A stretch of DNA of 64,000 nucleotides from assembly GCA_023411395.1 (NCBI GenBank), contig JAEYOV010000007.1, forward strand, positions 62,001 to 126,000, in the 5' to 3' direction. The notes under the pieces are model-generated. The model did no database searches and was not told the origin of the DNA. It saw only the letters and a list, made by a program, of their open reading frames with translations. The first letter of the stretch is position 1, and every line of letters begins with the position of its first letter. The position numbers and the translations under genes are program-made. This DNA is from Bacillota bacterium. GTDB lineage: Bacteria; Bacillota; Clostridia; Christensenellales; Aristaeellaceae. Positions 53,373 to 60,930 of this stretch are shown piece after piece.

Positions 53373-54345
53373 TGCCGTCATGAACGAGCTGATGATAAAG
53401 TACGATGCTCGGCGGGCGCAAAACGCCAGGGAAGAGGAACGCCGCCTGTTGGAGGCGTCAAACCTTTGCCCGGAAATCGGCCGTTTGGCCGCCGCCCGCC
53501 GGGAAGCGCTTTTCTCCGCCGTCCGTTCCTCCCTGTCCTACGGAAAAGGGAGCGGCGCGGCAAGCCGCCTTGCCAAGGATATGGATGAATATAACAAAAA
53601 GATCCGTGGGCTGCTGCTGGAAAACGGATTGCCGGAGGATTACCTTCAGCCGGTATACCAGTGCGGCATCTGCCGGGATACAGGCTTTGTGGGCGAAACG
53701 GTCAAAAAGCGCTGCGCCTGCCTGAATCAGGAGTATTTCAAACAAATGGGCAAATTGATCGGCCTGAACGAGCGCACGCCCCAGACGTTTGAAACCTTCC
53801 GGGAGGATGTGTTTTCCGCCGAGGTGATCCCGGGGGCCAATGTAAGCCAGCGGACCTTCATGTGCTTTTTGCGGGACAAGTGCGAAAAATACGCCGACTC
53901 CTTTCCGGATACTTCCACGCCGGATATGCTGTTCATGGGCACCAGCGGCCTTGGGAAGACCTTTCTCATGCAGGCCATCGCCCACAGGGTTTTGGAGAGG
54001 GGCTTTTCCGCCTTGTGCGTCAGCGCCTTCAAGGTGGTGGAAATGACGCGGCAATCCTACTTTGCCAATAATACCGAGGAACGGGCGCCGCTTTTTGAGG
54101 TAGACCTGCTTTTGATCGATGATGTTGGATCGGAACCCCTGATGGACAATGTGACCGTCACGCAATTGTACCATGTCATCAACGAGCGGCAAAACGCCGG
54201 GAAGCATACCGTTCTGAGCACCAATTTAAGCAGCGTGCAGTTCCAGGACCGCTACACGGAGAGGATCGGTTCCCGACTGCTATCCTCCGCGGGCCAATGC
54301 GAGCTTGTCGCATTTATTGGCAGCGATGTCCGCCGCAAGGCATAA
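53365..54345 (+). CDS. DnaC/DnaI-like helicase loader ATPase
   Basis: AAA+ ATPase that opens or loads the replicative helicase, 326 residues. A cysteine cluster, CGICRDTGF and later KKRCACLN, forms the putative zinc-binding N-terminal module. The Walker A is FMGTSGLGKTFLMQAI near residue 190, Walker B LLLIDDVGSEP near 250, and a C-terminal arginine-rich YTERIGSRLL follows. The overlap with the DnaD gene supports a joint role at replication initiation or restart. Confidence 0.92.
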   Translation: MPNAVMNELMIKYDARRAQNAREEERRLLEASNLCPEIGRLAAARREALFSAVRSSLSYGKGSGAASRLAKDMDEYNKKIRGLLLENGLPEDYLQPVYQCGICRDTGFVGETVKKRCACLNQEYFKQMGKLIGLNERTPQTFETFREDVFSAEVIPGANVSQRTFMCFLRDKCEKYADSFPDTSTPDMLFMGTSGLGKTFLMQAIAHRVLERGFSALCVSAFKVVEMTRQSYFANNTEERAPLFEVDLLLIDDVGSEPLMDNVTVTQLYHVINERQNAGKHTVLSTNLSSVQFQDRYTERIGSRLLSSAGQCELVAFIGSDVRRKA

Positions 54346-54360
54346 AGGAGGTTTTTGACA

Positions 54361-54942
54361 GTGGGCAACATCTGGCACGACATACACCCCAGCCGCATCT
54401 CCCAGGCGGAGTTTATCGCCGTTATCGAAATCAGCAAGGGCGGCAAGAACAAATACGAGCTGGACAAGGAAACCGGCATGCTGATGCTGGACAGGGTGCT
54501 GTATACCTCCACCCACTACCCGGCCAACTATGGCTTCATCCCCCGCACCTACGCCGAGGACAACGATCCATTGGACGTGCTTGTCTTATGCCAGGAGGCC
54601 ATATTGCCCCTGACGCTGGTCAAGTGCCGCCCCATTGGCATGATCATGATGGTGGACGGGGACTCGGCGGATGAAAAGATCATCGCCGTGCCTGTGGGCG
54701 ACCCGTCCATGGCGGAGTACACGGACATCAGTCAGCTTCCCCAGCACACCTTTTCGGAGATCAGCCACTTTTTTGAGGTGTACAAGAGCCTGGAGGGCAA
54801 AAAAACGGCGGTGAAGAGCACCACCGGGCGGGATGAAGCCCGGCAGGTCATACAATCGGCCATCATCAGCTACAATCAGCGGCTTTCATTAGGAGACGGC
54901 TCCGTCTGCGCCGGCGGCGGGGAGACAAAGGATACACCATGA
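54361..54942 (+). CDS. ppa: inorganic pyrophosphatase, family I
   Basis: Hydrolyses pyrophosphate and so drives DNA, RNA and protein synthesis. GTG 54361 is preferred because AAGGAGG lies 9 bases before it; a TTG at 54355 is closer to the site and less likely. Conserved parts are EISKGGKNKYELDKETGML, YPANYGFIPRTYAEDNDPLD and the metal-binding DGDSADEKIIAVP. The length of 193 residues is normal for a soluble enzyme. It follows the DnaC-like gene by 15 bases and overlaps the next gene by four. Confidence 0.93.
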   Translation: MGNIWHDIHPSRISQAEFIAVIEISKGGKNKYELDKETGMLMLDRVLYTSTHYPANYGFIPRTYAEDNDPLDVLVLCQEAILPLTLVKCRPIGMIMMVDGDSADEKIIAVPVGDPSMAEYTDISQLPQHTFSEISHFFEVYKSLEGKKTAVKSTTGRDEARQVIQSAIISYNQRLSLGDGSVCAGGGETKDTP

Positions 54943-55283
54943 ACATTCAAATTTATGTCAGCAAGAAAAACTTTGATGTGCAAAAGGCCGAGCGCTTTTT
55001 CAAGGAGCGGCGCATCCCCTATCAATTGGTGGATTTGAAGCGCCATCCCCTTGGGGCAAGGGAATTGCAGCTTTTTGCCCAGAAGCTCACCGCCAGGGCG
55101 CTTGTGGACCGGGAGGACAAAAAGGTGAAGGAGCATCCCGTTTGCTACGCGCCAAATGATGAAGTCATCCTGGCGGAGCTTTTGCAAAATCCTTCCCTGA
55201 TGCGTTCCCCGCTTACGCGCAACGGCAGCAAGGTTACCCTGGGCGCTGCGGAGGAAGTCTGGACCGCCTGGCTCAGTGAATAG
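54939..55283 (+). CDS. ArsC/Spx-family protein without the catalytic cysteine
   Basis: A 114-residue thioredoxin-fold protein. The N-terminal IQIYVSKKNFDVQKAERFFK aligns with the start of ArsC/YffB proteins, but the position of the usual cysteine is V-S-K-K, so no arsenate-type chemistry is possible. RRIPYQLVDLKRHPLGAREL and LMRSPLTRNGSKVTLG (with the P-L-x-R motif) are retained. The protein may instead bind other proteins, as Spx does. It overlaps ppa by four bases and is probably cotranscribed. Confidence 0.85.
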   Translation: MNIQIYVSKKNFDVQKAERFFKERRIPYQLVDLKRHPLGARELQLFAQKLTARALVDREDKKVKEHPVCYAPNDEVILAELLQNPSLMRSPLTRNGSKVTLGAAEEVWTAWLSE

Positions 55284-55314
55284 CATAATCCAATAGCGCA
55301 AAAGAGGTGTTCGT

Positions 55315-58167
55315 ATGCATGGCAAGCTCTCCCTCCAAAGCCGGCTTACCGCCTGCTTCCTGGCCTTTTCCGTGCTGCCGCTTTTGACGTTCTTCCTTGT
55401 GTTTTTCCCCTATCTTCGGGGGAGCATGCTCAAAAGCCGGATGGCCGCCTTGGAGGGGTTGGCCAACGCCAATGTCAGCGACCTGGAGCAGATGGGCGAT
55501 TCCATCCTGCGGGAGGGGGAACGGCTGTCCCTTGATCCGCGGGTGCTGGGCGTGCTGAACGCGCCCGCGGGAGAAAACGGCGCCCAGGTGAAAAACCACG
55601 CGGAAAGTTATCTCAAGTCCATGGTCAATGAAAGCTGCCGGGGCGCGGCGCTTGTCAAGGCCGGGTGGAAGATTGCCGCCGCCAGCGACGCCACGGCGTA
55701 TACGGGAGAGGCCCTGGCACTGCTGCTGGGCACAGACGGGTCCTTCAGCGGCCAGCGGGAGGTCAGCGGGCTTCTGCCTTCGGTTGCGGCTCCCGGAGAG
55801 CAATCCATTTATTTCACCGTGCCCATCCTGTCGGGCAGCAGCCTTTTGGGAACGCTGGTTCGGGAAATGCCCCTGGGCGTGCTGGATCGCAAGACCTCAT
55901 CGCTTCAACAGGGGGAAACGGGACGGATGATGCTGGTGGACCAAAGCGGCATGATCCTTTCCCACACGGACCGGGGGCAGGTGGGAAAGGCGCTTGAAAG
56001 CGCCAGGCTGCTTTCGGTGTTCACAAACTTTCAAAACGGCCTCATGGAGCGCAGCGGCAACGGCAGCACGCCGCTTTTCGGCGCGCAGCAGGGGTACGGC
56101 TACCGCATCCTTGGCAACATGCCCTGGATGCTCGTTGTCTATCAGGCGGAAAGTGAGCTAAGGTCCCAGGAGGTCCTCATCGTGCTGTTCGCGGTGCTGG
56201 CCACCCTGGGGCTTTCGCTTTTGAGCTTCCTCATCAGCCGCATCGTATCCCGCAGCCTGGTTTTCCCCCTAAAGCGCCTGAACGCTGCCTTCCGGCAGAT
56301 CGGCTTCAACCAGTTCACGCCCTTAAAGCCGGGCGGCACATCGGAAATGGTGGAGCTGGCGGAGGGCTACAATACCATGATCGGCCTGCTGGAAAGGAAT
56401 ATTACGCGGCTGAGCGATTCCAACCGGCAACTGGCCACCACCATCGCGGAGCTGGAGGTGGAACGGGACAGGATGCAGTTTTTGCAGGATGTTCCCGGCG
56501 GCGTTGGCGTGCGAAGGGCCGGCGTGGAATTCAACCTGCTGTCCGGGGAGTTTTTGGCGGACGATTCCTTTTATGCCATGCTGCACCTGAACCGCTCAGT
56601 CACGAAACTGTCCTTGGATGAATTCTTGAATAACATGGCCGAGCCGGAGGACGCTGCCGCCCTTCGTGAAAGCATTGAGCAGCAGGCGGATCAGATCCAC
56701 CGGCTTGTGCGCGTCCATACCCTGGAAGGAATGCTGTGGGTGCAGGTTCACGCAAGGGTCTTCTACAACACCCAGAGTACGCCCACCAAGGTTTCCGCAA
56801 CGCTTCTGGATGTGACAGACGATTATAAGGCGCCCGGCGCGGACGCGCTCACCGACAGCGCCACGGGCCTGAATACGAAAGTGCCCTTCATGAGGGCGCT
56901 GGAAGAAAGCCTTGCGGAGGAGGAAACCCGCAGGGAGGGCGGCATGGTGGTTTGCCTGGCGCTGAAAAACCTGCCTCGGGAGGATGCGCAGCGCATGGCG
57001 TATGTGCTGGCGCTGCGCTTAAGCGCCGACCGGCTCCGGGCGTTTGCGGGGCCGGAGGGCATGGCCGCCAGGTTCTTTGATGACCGCTTCCTTTTGCACC
57101 TGCCCCGCTGCGGTACCGTGTCCATGGCGGAAGGGCGCATGGCGGAACTGAGCCAAATCCTCTCCGCCCCCATTCCCTATCAAAAAGCCTCCCTCTCCCT
57201 GAAAATGCTGGCGGGCGTATCGCTGTATCCGCAAAAGGAGGTTACCGCCGAACTGCTTGTCAGCCAGGCGCAAACTGCCCTGTCCGCCGCCGCCGCGCTG
57301 GAGGGCGCGAGCTGGACGCTGTATGATGTCACAAGGCAGGCGGAGGATGCCGATACCGCCCGGGTGACGCTGGAAAGCGCGCTGCGCAGCCGCCGCATTG
57401 TGGAGGCGCTGTCCACCTTCCAGCCCGACAATTCCCTGTCGCTGGAGTACCAGCCCATCATACATCTGGCCACGGGCCATGCGGTGGGTTTTGAATGCAC
57501 CGTAAGGCTTACGGTGGAGGAACTGGGCATGGTCTCCGCCGGCGAACTGATCCCCCTGGCGGAAGCCAATGGCCTGATGCTGCCGGTGGGCCGCTATGTT
57601 TTGAGGGAGGCTTGCCGCCAGATCCGCCACTTGCGCCAGCGGCAGGATCAGGAATTGTATGTGTCGGTGAACATAAGCGCCGTGCAGCTCAAGCAGGCGG
57701 ACTTTGCCGACACCGTGTATCTCGCGCTGAAGGAAGCGGGGCTTAACGGTACCGCGCTGCAACTGGAAATATCCGAACGGATCATGGATGTGTTCATGGC
57801 CCAGGCGGATAAGCTGCACGTGCTCCGCCGGATGGGCGTTCGCATCGCCCTGGACGATTACGGCGCCGGCACCGGCCAGCTTACCCATTTGTACAATATG
57901 CCCCTGGATGTTTTGAAGGTGGACAAAAGCTTTTTAACCGGCGCCTCCGCCAGCCAGGGCAAGGAGTTCATTTTAAAGACGCTGGTGGATCTGGCCCACA
58001 ACCTGAACCTGCAGGTGGCCGCCGTGGGCGTGGAGCATTTCAAGCGCCTGAACACGCTGATGAAGCTGAACTACGACATGGCCCAGGGCTATCACTTCTG
58101 CCCGCCCCTCAACCCCACCGCCCTGGAGGTGTTCCTGGATACAAGGGCGGAGGAAGGGAGCAGGTAG
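55315..58167 (+). CDS. membrane EAL-domain phosphodiesterase with sensor, HAMP and degenerate GGDEF
   Basis: Cyclic-di-GMP signalling protein of 950 residues. The first membrane segment is near 14-34 and the second near 285-308, with an extracytoplasmic sensor region of ~250 residues between. HAMP and coiled-coil segments follow. The GGDEF region (~515-680) lacks its signature; the equivalent loop reads RFFDDRFLL, so it should not make c-di-GMP. The EAL domain (~700-945) has ECT instead of EAL, but Glu727, Asn786, Glu818, Asp847, Asp848 and Lys871 keep the pattern of known active enzymes. Hydrolysis is therefore plausible. GAGGTG precedes the ATG. Confidence 0.88.
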   Translation: MHGKLSLQSRLTACFLAFSVLPLLTFFLVFFPYLRGSMLKSRMAALEGLANANVSDLEQMGDSILREGERLSLDPRVLGVLNAPAGENGAQVKNHAESYLKSMVNESCRGAALVKAGWKIAAASDATAYTGEALALLLGTDGSFSGQREVSGLLPSVAAPGEQSIYFTVPILSGSSLLGTLVREMPLGVLDRKTSSLQQGETGRMMLVDQSGMILSHTDRGQVGKALESARLLSVFTNFQNGLMERSGNGSTPLFGAQQGYGYRILGNMPWMLVVYQAESELRSQEVLIVLFAVLATLGLSLLSFLISRIVSRSLVFPLKRLNAAFRQIGFNQFTPLKPGGTSEMVELAEGYNTMIGLLERNITRLSDSNRQLATTIAELEVERDRMQFLQDVPGGVGVRRAGVEFNLLSGEFLADDSFYAMLHLNRSVTKLSLDEFLNNMAEPEDAAALRESIEQQADQIHRLVRVHTLEGMLWVQVHARVFYNTQSTPTKVSATLLDVTDDYKAPGADALTDSATGLNTKVPFMRALEESLAEEETRREGGMVVCLALKNLPREDAQRMAYVLALRLSADRLRAFAGPEGMAARFFDDRFLLHLPRCGTVSMAEGRMAELSQILSAPIPYQKASLSLKMLAGVSLYPQKEVTAELLVSQAQTALSAAAALEGASWTLYDVTRQAEDADTARVTLESALRSRRIVEALSTFQPDNSLSLEYQPIIHLATGHAVGFECTVRLTVEELGMVSAGELIPLAEANGLMLPVGRYVLREACRQIRHLRQRQDQELYVSVNISAVQLKQADFADTVYLALKEAGLNGTALQLEISERIMDVFMAQADKLHVLRRMGVRIALDDYGAGTGQLTHLYNMPLDVLKVDKSFLTGASASQGKEFILKTLVDLAHNLNLQVAAVGVEHFKRLNTLMKLNYDMAQGYHFCPPLNPTALEVFLDTRAEEGSR

Positions 58168-58185
58168 GAAAGACGCGGCACTTGC

Positions 58186-58219
58186 GGGAAGGGGAATTTT
58201 TGTAAAAATTCCCCTTCCC
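58186..58219 (+). terminator. long hairpin after the EAL gene
   Basis: GGGAAGGGGAATTTTT and its complement AAAAATTCCCCTTCCC form a nearly perfect 14-16 bp stem with a tiny loop. The T-run lies inside the stem. The remaining gap (58220-58444) is AT-rich with no gene. Confidence 0.6.
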
Positions 58220-58444
58220 ACATCCATCCCCCAAAACTTCATAAGGAATTTCCCACGTTATATTTTTTAACCGCCCCAAAATAGTGTGCAATATGAAGGC
58301 TTCCCCGTTCTATGATCTGATGAAAGATGAGCGAATTGCTGTTTCAGAATTTTTTGTATATCTTTAAGCCGTCATAGTAAGGAAGACCTGATGGAATACC
58401 TATATCTTTGATACATTACTCAATAGGTGGGAGCTAAGTAAAGT

Positions 58445-59956
58445 ATGAAGCAAAACATATACGACATAGCCATCATTGGCGCCGGGATCGTTGGTGTCTC
58501 CATTGCACGCAGGCTTTCCAGGTATAGCTTGCGCATCTGCATCCTGGAAAGGGAACCGGATGTGGCCATGGGAGCTACCAAGGCCAACAGCGCCATCGTC
58601 CACGGCGGATACGCGGAAAGCAGCGACAAGCTCAAGGGCCGGCTATGCCATCAGGGCCGGGTGCAGTACGCAAAGCTTGGCAGCGAGCTTCACTTCGGTT
58701 TCAGGGAAACGGGCTCCCTGGTATTCACCACCCAGCCGGAAGACCTGCCGAAGTTGGAGGCATTGCTTGCAAACGGCAGGCGCAACGGACTTGACGACCT
58801 GGAAATGCTGGGCAGGGAGCAGGTATTGCATCTGGAACCGAACCTGAATCCCAACGTGCTGTACGCGCTGTACTGCAAGGGCGCGGGCATCTGTTCCCCT
58901 TACGAAATGGCCATTGCCCTGGCGGAAAACGCCGTGGCAAACGGCGCGGAACTGTTTTTGAATGAACCTGTCACAGGGATCACGAAGCAGGATGAGCTGT
59001 TCACCCTCACAACGCCCAAAAGGCAGGTTCAAGCCAGGTTCGTGGTCAATTGTGCCGGCATAGACGCGGCGGAAGTATCCGCCATGGCCGCTCCCACGGA
59101 TTTTGAGATCAAGCCCCGCACCGGGGAATACATCCTGCTGAACCGTGGTTCGGGCAAGGTGCTGAACACCGTCGTCTTTCAGATGCCCACCCCCATGGGC
59201 AAGGGCATACTGGTCACGCCCACCGTTCACGGCAATCTTCTCATCGGGCCGGACGCCATCGACGAGCCGGGCACCTACAACCGTTCCACCCATGTTAAGC
59301 GGCTGGCGGAAATCTATTTTCACGCGCTGAACACCACCGGAAAAATCAACCTCAACCAGTTCATCCGCAGCTTTGCCGGGGTAAGGGCGGCCGCCACGGG
59401 GGACGACTTCATCATAGAGGAATCGAAAACAAAGGGCTTTATCCAGGCAGCCGGCATCCAGTCGCCGGGGCTGACGGCCGCCCCCGCCATCGCGGACAGG
59501 GTGGTGGAGCTCCTGTCCGATTCAGGGCTTGCCCTTGTGCCGAAAGATGACTATAACCCATACCGCGAACCGATCATTGAAACGGACAAAAAAATGCGCC
59601 CCCTTAAGGAAGCGGAGCGCCTGATCGCCCTGCCCTCCGGAGAAGAGCGAATCATCTGCCGCTGCGAACAGGTGACGGAGGGCACGATCCTAAGCGCCTT
59701 GCGCCGGGGCATCCCGGTGACCACCGTGGATGGCATCAAGCGCCGCACTAGGGCATCGATGGGCTTTTGCCAGGGGGATTTTTGCCGCTCACGCTTTATG
59801 GCGCTGATGGAAAGGGAATACGGCGAGCATATCTCCGCAAAGACCGATGTGGAGCTTTGCGGCGCAACGCGGGTCACCAAACAGGAACTGCTGGATTATG
59901 TCGAAGATTTCAAGAAAGAATTGCTGGACTATATGAAAGAATCCAAAAAAGATTAG
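58445..59956 (+). CDS. GlpA-like FAD-dependent oxidoreductase with BFD-type iron-sulfur domain
   Basis: A 503-residue flavoprotein. The FAD-binding start is YDIAIIGAGIVGVSIARRLS, followed by GATKANSAIVHGGY, typical of glycerol-3-phosphate/2-hydroxyglutarate oxidases. The C-terminal BFD-like [2Fe-2S] module shows ICRCEQVTEGTI and later GFCQGDFC. In many Clostridia this protein is encoded with a GlpB-like FAD protein and DUF1667. Neither is present here, so the gene stands alone. The GGGAG site is 11 bases from the ATG. The electron acceptor and exact substrate are uncertain. Confidence 0.85.
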   Translation: MKQNIYDIAIIGAGIVGVSIARRLSRYSLRICILEREPDVAMGATKANSAIVHGGYAESSDKLKGRLCHQGRVQYAKLGSELHFGFRETGSLVFTTQPEDLPKLEALLANGRRNGLDDLEMLGREQVLHLEPNLNPNVLYALYCKGAGICSPYEMAIALAENAVANGAELFLNEPVTGITKQDELFTLTTPKRQVQARFVVNCAGIDAAEVSAMAAPTDFEIKPRTGEYILLNRGSGKVLNTVVFQMPTPMGKGILVTPTVHGNLLIGPDAIDEPGTYNRSTHVKRLAEIYFHALNTTGKINLNQFIRSFAGVRAAATGDDFIIEESKTKGFIQAAGIQSPGLTAAPAIADRVVELLSDSGLALVPKDDYNPYREPIIETDKKMRPLKEAERLIALPSGEERIICRCEQVTEGTILSALRRGIPVTTVDGIKRRTRASMGFCQGDFCRSRFMALMEREYGEHISAKTDVELCGATRVTKQELLDYVEDFKKELLDYMKESKKD

Positions 59957-60025
59957 ATGCGTTCACTTGTCCGGATAGACATCCCGTTACCATTTTTTAT
60001 CCCGTCATGTGACTCATCCGGTACT

Positions 60026-60200
60026 GTAGGGCGGGGGCTTGCCCCCGCCGCCCGTATTGTTTATAGGCCAGGTTGTATGGCTTCGATATTTGCGGCGGGG
60101 GTAGTTCGCCCCTACGGATGGCGTAATAAACCTATACGGCAGAGGTATGCGCGGGGGAGGAGGCTGTAACAAATGCGGGCGAACACAGCCCCCGCCCTAC
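60026..60200. mobile_element. MITE-like 175-bp element
   Basis: Bounded by perfect 14-bp inverted repeats, GTAGGGCGGGGGCT and AGCCCCCGCCCTAC. Internal segments such as GGCGGGGGTAGTTCGCCCC pair with the ends to give secondary structures. No coding capacity. It fills the gap between the oxidoreductase and comF. A short relative (GGGCGATTGATAATCGCCC) is at about 11608-11626. Confidence 0.6.
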
Positions 60201-60282
60201 TTGATTGCTGGGAAACCACTAATACCAATTCAAAATATTAACGCGCCGTTGCGGCGGTACAAGCCGTGGATGATATACCATA

Positions 60283-60930
60283 TTATCCATGTCCGGTCTT
60301 CAGCGTTACCGCCGCCACAAGGAGGCTTACGCTTTTTGCCCCGGCTTTATACAGCGCCCTGGCGCACGCCCTGGCGGTGGCGCCGGTGGTGCACACGTCG
60401 TCCACCAGCAAAAGCCGCAGCCTCTTCACTTTGCCGCTGGTCTGAAAGGCATCCTCCATGTTCCTCATCCGCCGCTCCTTTTGAAGCTTTGCCTGCTGAC
60501 CCGTTTCCCTCAGGCGCACAAGGGCGGGAAGGACGGGGATATTTTTTTGTTCCCCCACCGCCAGGGCCAACAGCTCCGCCTGGTTGAAGCCGCGCTCCGC
60601 CTGCCTCGCCGCATGCAGCGGAACAGGCGTCAAAGCGTCAAAATCCTTCGGATCCAGGCAAGCTGCCATATCGCTGCCCAATACCTTTGCCGCGTCCCGG
60701 ACACAGTCGTATTTCAGACAGTGGATCAAATCCCTGGCCGCGCCCTCGTAAGGGTAAGGCGCATACACCTTTTCCACACCCTCCACAAAAAAGAAAATTT
60801 CCTGCTTTCTGATGGAGGAAAGCGCTTTCCGGCAGGGCAGACATAAATGGTCGCCCATGTTGTCCAGCCTCGGATGGCCGCAGCAATAGCAGCGGGCATA
60901 GGGCGGATAGAATACGTTCAGGATACCCAA
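60283..60930 (-). CDS. comF: ComF family protein
   Basis: Phosphoribosyltransferase-like competence protein that helps internalise or process single-stranded DNA. TTG 60930 is preferred because AAGGAG lies eight bases upstream; an ATG at 60957 in the same frame has no site. The N-terminal zinc motif is CYCCGHPR ... CLPC, and the PRPP-like loop is LLLVDDVCTTGATARACARA near residue 180. At about 215 residues it is normal. It overlaps the 3' end of recD2 by 13 bases, so it is probably expressed with it. Confidence 0.9.
   Translation of the reverse strand: MGILNVFYPPYARCYCCGHPRLDNMGDHLCLPCRKALSSIRKQEIFFFVEGVEKVYAPYPYEGAARDLIHCLKYDCVRDAAKVLGSDMAACLDPKDFDALTPVPLHAARQAERGFNQAELLALAVGEQKNIPVLPALVRLRETGQQAKLQKERRMRNMEDAFQTSGKVKRLRLLLVDDVCTTGATARACARALYKAGAKSVSLLVAAVTLKTGHG

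Noticed and set aside
60026..60200. Structured RNA gene such as a tRNA or small RNA
   Set aside because: The symmetry of the ends and GC-rich repeats fit a MITE-like element; no cloverleaf or known RNA motif was found. No tRNA was seen anywhere in the window.
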